A stretch of 40,111 nt of DNA from Kitasatospora phosalacinea (GTDB lineage: Bacteria; Actinomycetota; Actinomycetes; Streptomycetales; Streptomycetaceae), in the NCBI RefSeq assembly GCF_000716545.1, contig NZ_JNWZ01000064.1:1-40111 (forward strand). Direction: 5' to 3'. Below are positions 8,081 through 15,730 of the stretch, piece after piece. Position 1 is the stretch's first letter; each line of letters begins with the position of its first letter. The notes under the pieces are model-generated. The model was not told the origin of the DNA and ran no database searches. It worked only from the letters and a program-made list of their open reading frames with translations. A program made the translations under genes and the position numbers.

Positions 8081-10779
8081 GCGCCCTGCGGGCGGTGCTG
8101 CGGATCGCGCGCCGCGACGCCTGGCGGGCCAAGGGCCGCAGCGCCCTGGTCGCCGCGATGATCGCGCTGCCGGTACTCGGCGCGACCGGCGTCGACGTGG
8201 TGCACCGCAGCGGCCAACTGACCGCCGAGCAGCGCGCCGACCGGCTGATGGGCCGGGCCGACGCCCTGGTCGGCGCGTACGACCCGGGCCGGACGATCGA
8301 GCAGGCGGTCTTCCCCGCCGACGGCGTCCGCACCCTGCCGCAGCGCCCCGGCGCCGGGCCGAGCGCCGAACAGCGGCGCGCCGCCGACACCGAACCGACC
8401 GCCCTGCTGGGCGAGTTGCTGCCGCCCGGCAGCGTCCTGACCCCGGCCCGCACCGGCCCGGTCGCCACCGTGCGGACCGCCGACGGGCTGGCCCCCGCCG
8501 ACACCTTCGAGGCCGACCTGACCGGCGGCCTCTGGCGGGGCCGGATCGACCTGGTGGCCGGCCGCGCCCCCGCCGCCCCGCGCGAGGCCGCCGCCACCCG
8601 GGCCTTCCTGACCGCCACCGGGCTGCGGATCGGCGACACCGTCACCGTCCGCGGCCTGGAGTCCGCACCGTTCACCCTGACCGGCACCGTCGAGCACCCC
8701 GCGGACCTGAACGCCGTCGAACTCGTCGCCCGCCCGGGCGAGTTGTACCGGCAGCTGGACGACGCGCAGGCCGCCGCCGGATTCGCCCCGCAGACCCCGT
8801 CCGCCGAACAGGCCGCCGCCCGCAAGGCCGCCTGGCTGGTCACCCTGCCCGCCGGCGCGACGCTCGACTGGTCGCGGGTGCGGCAGCTCAACGCGTACGG
8901 CTACACCCTGGCCGGACGCCGGATCGCCGCCCACCCGCCCGCCGAGGCGCTGGAGCGGCAGGAGGCCGTCGGCGCCGCGGACGAACGCGAACGCGCCCTG
9001 ATGACCGCCGCCACCACCGCCGCGATGGCCCTGCTGGAGGTCGCCCTGCTGGCCGGACCGGCCTTCGCGGTCGGCGCCCGCCGCTCCCGCCGCCAACTCG
9101 CCCTGCTCGGCGCGGCCGGCGGCCGGCCCGGGCACGTGCGGGCCGTGGTGCTCGGCGGCGGCCTGGTGCTCGGCACCGTCGGCGCCGCGCTCGGCGCCCT
9201 GCTCGGCACCGGACTGGTGGCCGCGCTGCGCCCGTGGATCGAGGAGTGGGGCGGCAGCCGGTTCGGACAGCTGGCGCTGCGCCCGGCCGAACTGCTGGCC
9301 ATCGCCGCCGTCGGCGTCGCCACCGCCGTCCTGGCCGCCCTGCTGCCCGCGCTGCAGGCCGGCCGCCGCGAGGTGCTGGCCGGGCTCACCGACCGCGACC
9401 CGGTGCGCCGGGCCTCCCGCCGCACCCCGCTGCTCGGCCTGGCCGCCGTCCTGCTGGGCGCCGCGCTGGCGCTGTACGGCGCGGTGGCCGGGCCGGTCGC
9501 GGGCCCGCCGGTGCTGGCCGGGCTGAGCGTGCGCACGCTGTCCGTGCTGGGCGGCGCGGTGCTCGCCGAACTCGGGCTGCTGCTGTTCACCCCGCTGCTG
9601 CTGGCCCTGCTCGGCCGGCTCGCCCGCCGGCTGCCGGTCGGCCCCCGGCTGGCGCTGCGCGACGCCGCCCGGCACCGCTCGCGCACCGCGCCCGCGGTGG
9701 CCGCCGTGCTCGCCGCGGTGGCCGGCGCCGTCGCGGTCGGCGTGCACTCCACCGGCGCGGAGGTCCAGGACCGGGCCGCCTACCGGCTGGAGCAGCCCGC
9801 CGGTGCCGTCCGGCTCACCGTGCACGGCGACGGGAACACGCTGCCGCAGCTGCGCGCCGCCCTGTCGCAGGACCTGCCGGACCTCGGCGAGCGCGCCGAC
9901 CTCTACCAGGCCCGGTACGTGTTCTGCACGGGCTGCTGGGGCGCGGTCTACGCCGAGGGCGGGCCGCGCTACGGGGAGACCGCCACCTCCGAGGCCGTGG
10001 TCGGGGACGCCCCGGTGCTGCACAACCTGCTGGCGCTGCACGACCGGCGCGCGGAGGAGGCGCTGCTCGGCGGCAAGGCCGTGGTCACCGACCCGTCCTA
10101 CCTGCACGACGGGCAGGCCGTGCTGCGGATGCAGGGCAACGCCGGCGAGGTCAGGGAGTTGCGGGTGGACGCGGTGCTGGTCGAGCGCCCGGCCGGGCAG
10201 CGCTACGCGCCGCTGGTGGTCGCCCCCGACACGGTCCGCCGGCTGGGCCTGGAGGCCGAGCCCGCCGGGGCGGTCTGGCTGCCGTCCGCGCCGGTCGGCG
10301 CGCGGGCCGAGCAGCGCGCCGCCGCCACCGTCGCCCGGCTCGCCCCGCACGCCGAGTTCCGGGTGGAGCGCGGCTTCGTCCCGGAGGACAGCACGGTGCG
10401 GGTCGCGCTCGGCGGCTTCGCCGCGCTGGTGGTGCTCGGCGCGGCCGTGGTCTCCACCGCGCTGGCCGCCGCCGACGCCCGCCGCGAGCGCGCCCTGCTC
10501 TCGGCGATCGGCGCCCGCCCGCGCACCCGGCGCACCGTCGCCGGACTGCAGGCCGGCCTGATCGCCCTGCTCGGCGCGCTGCTGGGCACCGTCAGCGGCC
10601 TCGTCCCGGCCTTCGCCCTGCTGCGCTCCCGGGCCGCCGGGGTGGTGGGCGGGCCCGCGGTGAGCCTCGCCGACGTGCCCTGGGCGACCGTCGCGCTGCT
10701 CGCGCTGGCCCTGCCGCTGCTGGCCGGGCTGCTCGGGGCGCTGCGCCGGGACGACCTCGCCGGGCTCGACCGGCGGTAG
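8077..10779 (+). CDS. FtsX-like ABC transporter permease
   Basis: 900-aa membrane protein with an N-terminal TM segment, a large extracytoplasmic domain (about residues 45-300), three TMs (about 305-430) with an FtsX core, further hydrophobic segments near 450-530, a second extracytoplasmic region, and a final set of three TMs with the FtsX-like block ARRERALLSAIGARPRTRR. This duplicated layout is typical of MacB-related mechanotransmission or efflux permeases of actinobacteria. The second external domain contains FCTGCWG, a CxxC pair that may form a disulfide. GTG start overlaps the ATPase stop by 4 nt. Probable role: export of, or response to, an antimicrobial or lipid; substrate not inferable. 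Confidence 0.93.
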   Translation: MSALRAVLRIARRDAWRAKGRSALVAAMIALPVLGATGVDVVHRSGQLTAEQRADRLMGRADALVGAYDPGRTIEQAVFPADGVRTLPQRPGAGPSAEQRRAADTEPTALLGELLPPGSVLTPARTGPVATVRTADGLAPADTFEADLTGGLWRGRIDLVAGRAPAAPREAAATRAFLTATGLRIGDTVTVRGLESAPFTLTGTVEHPADLNAVELVARPGELYRQLDDAQAAAGFAPQTPSAEQAAARKAAWLVTLPAGATLDWSRVRQLNAYGYTLAGRRIAAHPPAEALERQEAVGAADERERALMTAATTAAMALLEVALLAGPAFAVGARRSRRQLALLGAAGGRPGHVRAVVLGGGLVLGTVGAALGALLGTGLVAALRPWIEEWGGSRFGQLALRPAELLAIAAVGVATAVLAALLPALQAGRREVLAGLTDRDPVRRASRRTPLLGLAAVLLGAALALYGAVAGPVAGPPVLAGLSVRTLSVLGGAVLAELGLLLFTPLLLALLGRLARRLPVGPRLALRDAARHRSRTAPAVAAVLAAVAGAVAVGVHSTGAEVQDRAAYRLEQPAGAVRLTVHGDGNTLPQLRAALSQDLPDLGERADLYQARYVFCTGCWGAVYAEGGPRYGETATSEAVVGDAPVLHNLLALHDRRAEEALLGGKAVVTDPSYLHDGQAVLRMQGNAGEVRELRVDAVLVERPAGQRYAPLVVAPDTVRRLGLEAEPAGAVWLPSAPVGARAEQRAAATVARLAPHAEFRVERGFVPEDSTVRVALGGFAALVVLGAAVVSTALAAADARRERALLSAIGARPRTRRTVAGLQAGLIALLGALLGTVSGLVPAFALLRSRAAGVVGGPAVSLADVPWATVALLALALPLLAGLLGALRRDDLAGLDRR

Positions 10780-10861
10780 CCCCGGGCCGCCCGTCCCGGC
10801 CGGGGGCCGGCCGGGTGCCGGTCGGGGGGCCGGGGGGTGGCGCAGATAGGACGGTCGACGA

Positions 10862-10871
10862 TATATGTAGT
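10862..10871 (+). promoter_or_regulatory. padR promoter -10 and candidate auto-operator
   Basis: TATATGTAGT sits 3 nt before the padR ATG. Its first six bases (TATATG) end 7 nt before the start codon, so it can serve as the -10 of a leaderless transcript. The same 10-mer occurs upstream of the ABC operon (7278-7287), which suggests autoregulation. Confidence 0.5.
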
Positions 10872-10874
10872 CGC

Positions 10875-11219
10875 ATGACAGAACGCGCCATGCAGGAGCC
10901 CACCCTGCTGCTGCTCACCGCCCTCGCGGACGCCCCCCGGCACGGGTACGCGCTGATCCAGGAGATCGACGCGATCTCCGGGGGGCGGGTGAAGATGCGC
11001 ACCGGCACCCTGTACGGCGCGCTCGACCGGCTGCTCCAGCAGGGCCTGATCGAGGTCGCCGCCGAGGAGATCGTCGACGGCCGGGCCCGCCGCACGTACG
11101 CCCTCACCGGCGGCGGGCGCGACCTGCTCGCCGTCGAGGCCGAACGCCTGCGCTCGGTCGCCGCCGAGGCCCAGCGCCGCCTCGGCGGCGCCCCCGTGCC
11201 CCGGGGGGCCACCGCATGA
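10875..11219 (+). CDS. PadR-family transcriptional regulator
   Basis: 114-aa winged-helix regulator: LLLLTALADAPRHGYALIQEIDAISGGRVKMRTGTLYGALDRLLQQGLIE is the PadR DNA-binding domain (residues 10-60), followed by the wing RARRTYALTGGGRDLL and a short C-terminal dimerisation helix (about 85-105). Such small PadR proteins repress adjacent transporter genes and are released by hydrophobic ligands. No Shine-Dalgarno is visible and the -10-like TATATG is 7 nt upstream, so a leaderless mRNA is likely. It follows the ABC permease and precedes a membrane protein, the usual PadR-transporter arrangement. The DNA target proposed is TATATGTAGT. Confidence 0.93.
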   Translation: MTERAMQEPTLLLLTALADAPRHGYALIQEIDAISGGRVKMRTGTLYGALDRLLQQGLIEVAAEEIVDGRARRTYALTGGGRDLLAVEAERLRSVAAEAQRRLGGAPVPRGATA

Positions 11220-11292
11220 GCGGACGGAGTGAGCTCACCGAGGGCAGGTGCGCGTGCGCGAAGCGCTCGCCGAGCGTCAGCGAGGTGGGCGC

Positions 11293-12273
11293 ATGAGCGC
11301 CGTCACCCCCGGCGGGCACCGGACCGGCGTCGCGCTGCGCGCCGTCCTCGCGCTCTACCCGGCCCGCTACCGCCGCGACCGGGGCGCCGAACTCGCCGAG
11401 GTGTTCGCCGACACCACCGCCGGGGCCGGTCGCCTCGGCACCGCCCGCGAAGCGCTCGACCTCGCCGCGTACGGCCTGCGGCTGCGCACCGGGCTCACCT
11501 CCACCGCGCTCGGCGGCCGGCTGCTCGCCGCCGCCGCGCCGCTGCTGGCCGGCGCCACGGCCGGGCTGGTCGCGCTCCCCGGCGACGTGCGCTTCTGGCG
11601 GGTGCGCGCCGCCGCCCGGGCCGGGTTCGACGCCCCGTGGACCGCGCTGCCGGACAACCTCGCCCTGCTCGGCCTGACCGTCGTCCCCGCGCTGCTGGCC
11701 GTCGCGGCGGCGTTCGGCGCCTGGCGGGCGGTGCGGACGCTGGCCGGGACGGTCGTGCTGCTCGCCGTCGTCCGGCTCGGGGTCCGCCTGGCCACCGCCA
11801 ACGTCCGGCCCGGGGGCCCCTGGCTCACCGAGCCCAACGTCTGGCTGCTGCTCCTGGACGCCACCGCCCTGCTGCCCTACCTCGCCGCGGGCGCGCTAAT
11901 CCTCGCCGCCCCCGCCGACCTGCTGGAACGGCCCCGGCGGCTGCCGGTCCTGACCGGTGCGGCCGCCGGCCTGCTGGTGACGAAGGCCCAGGGGGGCTAC
12001 GACACCTGGCACCTGATGGACGGTTGGACGCCGCTGCTGCTCCTGCTCGCCCCGCTGCTGCTGATGCTCTGCGCCGCCCGCGAGCGGCTGCTGCCCGCGG
12101 CGCTCGGTCTGGCCGTCCTGCCGCTGACCGCCTGGTTCAGCCTGTTCAGCCTCTGGGAGCAGGTCGGCGGCGTGTGGCGGCTGGCGCCCGCGCTGGCGGT
12201 CGGCGCGGGGACGCTGCTGCTGGCCGGTCGGGTGCTGTCGGGCCGTCAGGAGGGGAAGGTGAAAACCCCCTAG
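11293..12273 (+). CDS. Multi-pass membrane protein paired with PadR
   Basis: 326-aa protein starting MSAVTPGG, with GAGGTGG upstream. A short cytoplasmic N-terminal helix LRAVLALYPARYRRDRGAELAEVFADTTAG resembles the prefix found on proteins encoded next to PadR regulators in actinobacteria. It is followed by about eight hydrophobic segments (for example LLAAAAPLLAGATAGLVAL, LLGLTVVPALLAVAAAFGAW, VWLLLLDATALLPYLAAGALILAA, LLLLLAPLLLMLC). No catalytic motif seen and no family name beyond this. It lies 73 nt after padR and is probably co-transcribed. It may sense the same stress as the ABC exporter, or be a regulator-linked permease-like partner; function unknown. Confidence 0.8.
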   Translation: MSAVTPGGHRTGVALRAVLALYPARYRRDRGAELAEVFADTTAGAGRLGTAREALDLAAYGLRLRTGLTSTALGGRLLAAAAPLLAGATAGLVALPGDVRFWRVRAAARAGFDAPWTALPDNLALLGLTVVPALLAVAAAFGAWRAVRTLAGTVVLLAVVRLGVRLATANVRPGGPWLTEPNVWLLLLDATALLPYLAAGALILAAPADLLERPRRLPVLTGAAAGLLVTKAQGGYDTWHLMDGWTPLLLLLAPLLLMLCAARERLLPAALGLAVLPLTAWFSLFSLWEQVGGVWRLAPALAVGAGTLLLAGRVLSGRQEGKVKTP

Positions 12274-12278
12274 CAGGA

Positions 12279-12307
12279 CGAACGGGACGCGAACGGAACG
12301 CGAACGG
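12279..12307 (+). repeat. 11-bp tandem repeat (2.6 copies)
   Basis: CGAACGGGACG, CGAACGGAACG and a partial CGAACGG run head to tail immediately after the membrane-protein stop and about 70 nt before cutC. The period equals one helical turn. Confidence 0.7.
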
Positions 12308-12375
12308 AGGAGGAGGCGCGGCCGAACGGCGGCGGGGGCTCGCCCGGGGCCTGCCGATGTGGCAGGCTATCGGAT

Positions 12376-13062
12376 ATGTCTAGACCAATGTTCGAAGTCA
12401 TCGCGCTGACCCCCCAGGACGCCCGGGCCGCCGAGTCGGGCGGCGCCGACCGCCTCGAACTGGTCACCGACATGTCCGCCGACGGGCTCACCCCCGCCAC
12501 CAGGGACTTCGCCGCGATCCGCGCCGCCGTCGGCATCCCGCTGCGGGTCATGCTCCGCATCCGCGACGGCTTCACCCCCGGCGACCTCGACGACCTGCTC
12601 GCCCGCGCCGCGGCGCTGCGGGCCGAGGGCGCCGAGGAGTTCGTGCTCGGCTTCCTCACCCCCGAGGGCGCGGTCGACCTCACCGCGACCCGGGCCGTCG
12701 CCGAGGCCGTCTCCGGCTGCCGCTGGACCTTCCACCGCGCCATCGACCACAGCGCCGACCGCTCAGAGGTCCGCGCCGCCGTCGCCGACCTCCCCGGCCT
12801 CGACACCTTCCTCACCTCCGGCGCGGCCGCCGGCGTCGACGCCGGCCGCGAGGTCCTGCTCGGCGAACTCGCCAAGTCCGGCGAGCCCGGCTACCGCCAG
12901 CGGATCCTGGTCGGCGGCGGCCTGCGCGCCGAACACGTCCCCGAACTCCGCGCCGCCGGCTTCGACGCCTTCCACATCGGCGGCGCGGTCCGCGAGGGCG
13001 GCTGGGCGGGCGCGGTCGACCCGGCGAAGGTCGCCGAGTGGCGCGAGCTCATCGGCACCTGA
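12376..13062 (+). CDS. cutC: CutC family protein (copper homeostasis)
   Basis: 228-aa TIM-barrel protein of the CutC family. Visible: FEVIALTPQDARAAESGGADRLELV at the N-terminus, VMLRIRDGF, EEFVLGFLTPEGAVD, the conserved TFHRAIDHS segment, FLTSGAA, RILVGGGL and the C-terminal FHIGGAVRE. CutC has been linked to copper tolerance, but its biochemical role remains unsettled. Two ATG starts are possible (12376, 12388); neither has a ribosome site. CAGGCT (12363-12368) ends 7 nt before 12376, supporting a leaderless start there. A small hairpin GCCTGCC-GATGT-GGCAGGC (12349-12367) overlaps that -10. Convergent with helD. Confidence 0.93.
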   Translation: MSRPMFEVIALTPQDARAAESGGADRLELVTDMSADGLTPATRDFAAIRAAVGIPLRVMLRIRDGFTPGDLDDLLARAAALRAEGAEEFVLGFLTPEGAVDLTATRAVAEAVSGCRWTFHRAIDHSADRSEVRAAVADLPGLDTFLTSGAAAGVDAGREVLLGELAKSGEPGYRQRILVGGGLRAEHVPELRAAGFDAFHIGGAVREGGWAGAVDPAKVAEWRELIGT

Positions 13063-13133
13063 ACCGACCGACCGGAAGCGCGCCCCCGGCTTCGCGGCGT
13101 CCGGCGCGGCGGCCCTTCCCGCGCCCCTGACCG

Positions 13134-15209
13134 CTACGCCAGTTCGGCCGGCAGCGGCCGCGCGTGCAGCACCGTCAGGCCGGAGACCGCGCGGGTCAGC
13201 GACACGTACAGGCGGCGCAGGCCGGTGCGGTGGTCGGGCTCGCCCGCGACGATCGCGGCGGGTTCGTCGAGGACCACGTGGTCGTACTCGAGGCCCTTGG
13301 CGAGCGAGGCCGGGACGAGGGTGAGCCGGGATTCGGCGGTGGTCTCGGTGCCGGGGGCGAGGTGGGGCAGCCCCGCGGCGGTGAGCGCCGCGGCGAGGGC
13401 CGGGATCCTGGCGTCCGCCGCGATCAGGCCGACCGAGCCCTCGTGCCGCAGCGCCTCGCGGCAGGCGTCCGGCACGGCGGCGTCGAGGCCGTCGGGGACG
13501 TGCCGCAGGACGAGCGAGCCGGGCAGGTCGCGGACGGAGGTGGCGGGGGCCAGGCCGGGGGCGATCGCGGGCAGCAGCCGGGAGGCGTAGGCGATGACCT
13601 CGCCGGGGACGCGGAAGCCCTGGGTGAGCTCCTCGACGTGCGCGCCGTCCTTGCCGAGGTGGTGCAGGGCCTCCTGCCAGCTGCCGGTGGCCCACGGGGT
13701 GGTGCCCTGGGCGAGGTCGCCGAGGACGGTCGCGGAGCCGGTGGTGCAGCGGCGGCCGACCGCCCGGTACTGCATGGGGGAGAGGTCCTGGGCCTCGTCG
13801 ACGACCACGTGGCCGAGCGAGGGGGTGCGGTGCACCAGGTCGGCGGCCTCGTCGATCAGGACGGCGTCGGCGGCGGACCAGGGCGCGGTGCGGGCGCTGC
13901 GCGGCGGCTTGGCCCACAGCAGGGCGGCCTGCTCCTCGGCGTCGAGGACGCCGTCCGCGGCGGCGGCCAGGAACCCGGCGTCGCCGAGCAGCCGGTGCAC
14001 CAGCTTGACCGGGTCGACGGCGGGCCAGCACGCCTTCACGGTGGCCTTGACCGCGGCGTTGCGGGCGACGGCGTCCTGCACCCGGTCGTCGGGGGCCTCG
14101 CCGCCCTGCTCCATCTTGACCAGGACGGCGTGCGCGATCCGCTGCGGCAGGGCCTCCATGGCGGCCCCGTAGCGGATCTCGCGGTCCATCAACTCCCGTA
14201 CGATCTCTTCGAGTTCGTACGCGGGCACCCGCCAGCGGCGGGAGCCGCGGACGACCACGCAGGGCTCGGTGGGCAGGGTGATCCCGGCCCGCACGGCGTT
14301 GCGCAGCACGCGGGCCATCCGGGCGTCGCCCTTGATCCGGGCGGTCTCGGCGCTGTCGGTGCCGCGGATCTCGACGTGGCCGACGAGTTCCTGCACGGTG
14401 GCCTGGGCGACGTCCAGCTCGCCCAGGGCGGGGAGCACCTGCTCGATGTACTGGAGGAAGGAGCGGTTCGGGCCGACCACCAGGGTGCCGGTGCGGGCCA
14501 GGCGCTCGCGGTGCGCGTACAGCAGGTAGGCGACGCGGTGCAGGCCGACGGCGGTCTTCCCGGTGCCGGGGGCGCCCTGGACGCAGATGGTGCCGGTGAC
14601 GTCGGCGCGGACGATCTCGTCCTGCTCGGGCTGGATGGTGGCGACGATGTCGCGCATCGGGCCGACGCGGGGCTTCTCGATCTCGGCGGCGAGCAGCGCG
14701 GAGCGGGTGTCGGCCTCGTCCGGGTCGGAGAGGTTCTCGTCCTCGTAGGCGGTCAGCTCGCCGCCGGTGTAGCCGAAGCGGCGGCGCTTGGCGACGTCCA
14801 TCGGCTCGGTGCGGCTGGCCCGGTAGAACGGCTGGGAGACCGGGGCGCGCCAGTCGATCACCATCGGGTCGCCGTCCGCGTCGTGCACGTGCCGGCGGCC
14901 GATGTAGAAGCGCTCGCCGCCGCTGCCCTCGGACTCGGCCTCGCTGATCGCGTGCAGGTAGTCGAGGCGGCCGAAGAACAGCGGGGTGTGCGTGAGGTCG
15001 GCGAGGGCCTTGATCCGCTCGTCGATCTGCTTCTGCAGCACCTGGGCGGAGACCCAGGTGCCGGCCACGTCACGCAGGTCGAGCGCCTCGACGTCCTCGC
15101 GCATCGCCTTCAGCGCGGCCCTGGAGGCGGCCAGGTGGGAGCGTTCGCGGCCGAGCGGACCGGTGTCGGCGGCGGGCGCGTCGGTGGGGGCGGGGGCGGG
15201 GGAGTGCAC
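13134..15209 (-). CDS. HelD-family RNA polymerase-associated helicase (UvrD/Rep-like)
   Basis: 691-aa superfamily 1 ATPase. An N-terminal coiled-coil arm (SHLAASRAALKAMREDVEAL...IDERIKALADL, about 25-75) precedes a HelD-typical segment FYIGRRHVHDADGDPMVIDWRAPVSQPFYRAS. Then come Walker A GAPGTGKTA (212-220), motif II VVVDEAQDLSP, motif III VLGDLAQGTTPW, and motif VI RRLYVSLTRAVSGL. HelD proteins dislodge RNA polymerase from stalled complexes; the related HelR class confers rifamycin resistance. The GTG at 15209 has GGGAAGG upstream; a GTG at 15263 would add 18 residues but has no ribosome site. No rifamycin-associated element was found upstream, so HelR identity is not supported by regulation. 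The reading frame stays open far upstream of the start only because of GC bias. Confidence 0.92.
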   Translation of the reverse strand: MHSPAPAPTDAPAADTGPLGRERSHLAASRAALKAMREDVEALDLRDVAGTWVSAQVLQKQIDERIKALADLTHTPLFFGRLDYLHAISEAESEGSGGERFYIGRRHVHDADGDPMVIDWRAPVSQPFYRASRTEPMDVAKRRRFGYTGGELTAYEDENLSDPDEADTRSALLAAEIEKPRVGPMRDIVATIQPEQDEIVRADVTGTICVQGAPGTGKTAVGLHRVAYLLYAHRERLARTGTLVVGPNRSFLQYIEQVLPALGELDVAQATVQELVGHVEIRGTDSAETARIKGDARMARVLRNAVRAGITLPTEPCVVVRGSRRWRVPAYELEEIVRELMDREIRYGAAMEALPQRIAHAVLVKMEQGGEAPDDRVQDAVARNAAVKATVKACWPAVDPVKLVHRLLGDAGFLAAAADGVLDAEEQAALLWAKPPRSARTAPWSAADAVLIDEAADLVHRTPSLGHVVVDEAQDLSPMQYRAVGRRCTTGSATVLGDLAQGTTPWATGSWQEALHHLGKDGAHVEELTQGFRVPGEVIAYASRLLPAIAPGLAPATSVRDLPGSLVLRHVPDGLDAAVPDACREALRHEGSVGLIAADARIPALAAALTAAGLPHLAPGTETTAESRLTLVPASLAKGLEYDHVVLDEPAAIVAGEPDHRTGLRRLYVSLTRAVSGLTVLHARPLPAELA

Positions 15210-15354
15210 GGCGGACCTTCCCGGCCGCCCGGCACAGGGGGCGGCGGACTCGTCTGGGCTCACGGTGAAAGGACACCGGCCGGTTCCCGAGCGGCCGGCA
15301 CTCCCACGGCTGCCGACGGCGCTGGCACCACGGTTCGGGAGGGGCAGACGGACG

Positions 15355-15360
15355 ATCTTA
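15355..15360 (-). promoter_or_regulatory. Candidate -10 of helD
   Basis: TAAGAT on the minus strand with TTCGCC 18 bp upstream (-35-like). The leader would be about 140 nt. The rest of 15210-15557 holds only GC-rich hairpins and the upstream region of the 54-aa ORF. Confidence 0.45.
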
Positions 15361-15557
15361 GACCCGGTGCCGAGCGGGGGCGAATCCTTTTCCCGGCCCT
15401 CCTCCCGGCGCACCCCCCGCGCACCCCCGGCACACCCCCCGGGGGTTCCCCCACCTCCGGGGTAGGGGAGCCGTACACCCGGAGGACGAGACGCGCCAGC
15501 GCGCTCTCGGGTCTTTCGGCTGATGTGCCGCCCCGGTTGTGAACCTACCGTGGAGAC

Positions 15558-15722
15558 ATGACGACCGAACGAGTGAACCCGCAGGCCGACGGCGTCCACG
15601 GCGCCCACCGGGCCGAGGCGCGCCGCCGCCACCCGGTGGCCAACGCCGTCCGCAACGTCGGCATCGTGCTCGACACCGCCGCACGCGTCCTGTTCCTCGG
15701 GCGCGACGGCGTCAAGCTCTAG
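15558..15722 (+). CDS. 54-aa small basic protein
   Basis: MTTERVNPQADGVHGAHRA followed by ARRRHPVANAVRNVGIVLDTAARVLFLGRDGVKL. TGGAG lies 3 nt before the ATG. Codon use is typical of genes here, with nearly all third positions G or C. It has a basic Arg/His-rich middle and an amphipathic C-terminal helix but no signal peptide or clear membrane span. Family not recognised. It is divergent from helD and its stop is only 8 nt from the stop of the convergent XPB helicase gene. Its position between two helicase genes suggests a possible regulatory or accessory peptide, but there is no direct evidence. Confidence 0.7.
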   Translation: MTTERVNPQADGVHGAHRAEARRRHPVANAVRNVGIVLDTAARVLFLGRDGVKL

Positions 15723-15730
15723 ACCGACCG

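Noticed and set aside
7660..10350. 896-codon open frame antisense to the ABC permease
   Set aside because: Low-complexity Gly/Gln/Arg composition typical of an antisense frame; the plus-strand ATPase and permease have full family motifs.
11220..11292. GTGAGCTCAC palindrome (11229-11238) as an operator
   Set aside because: Similar GAGCG/GTCAG-type repeats are common in streptomycete intergenic DNA, and it is not placed on a recognisable promoter.
15210..15557. Rifamycin-associated element upstream of helD
   Set aside because: Looked for the GC inverted repeat that marks HelR genes; not found.
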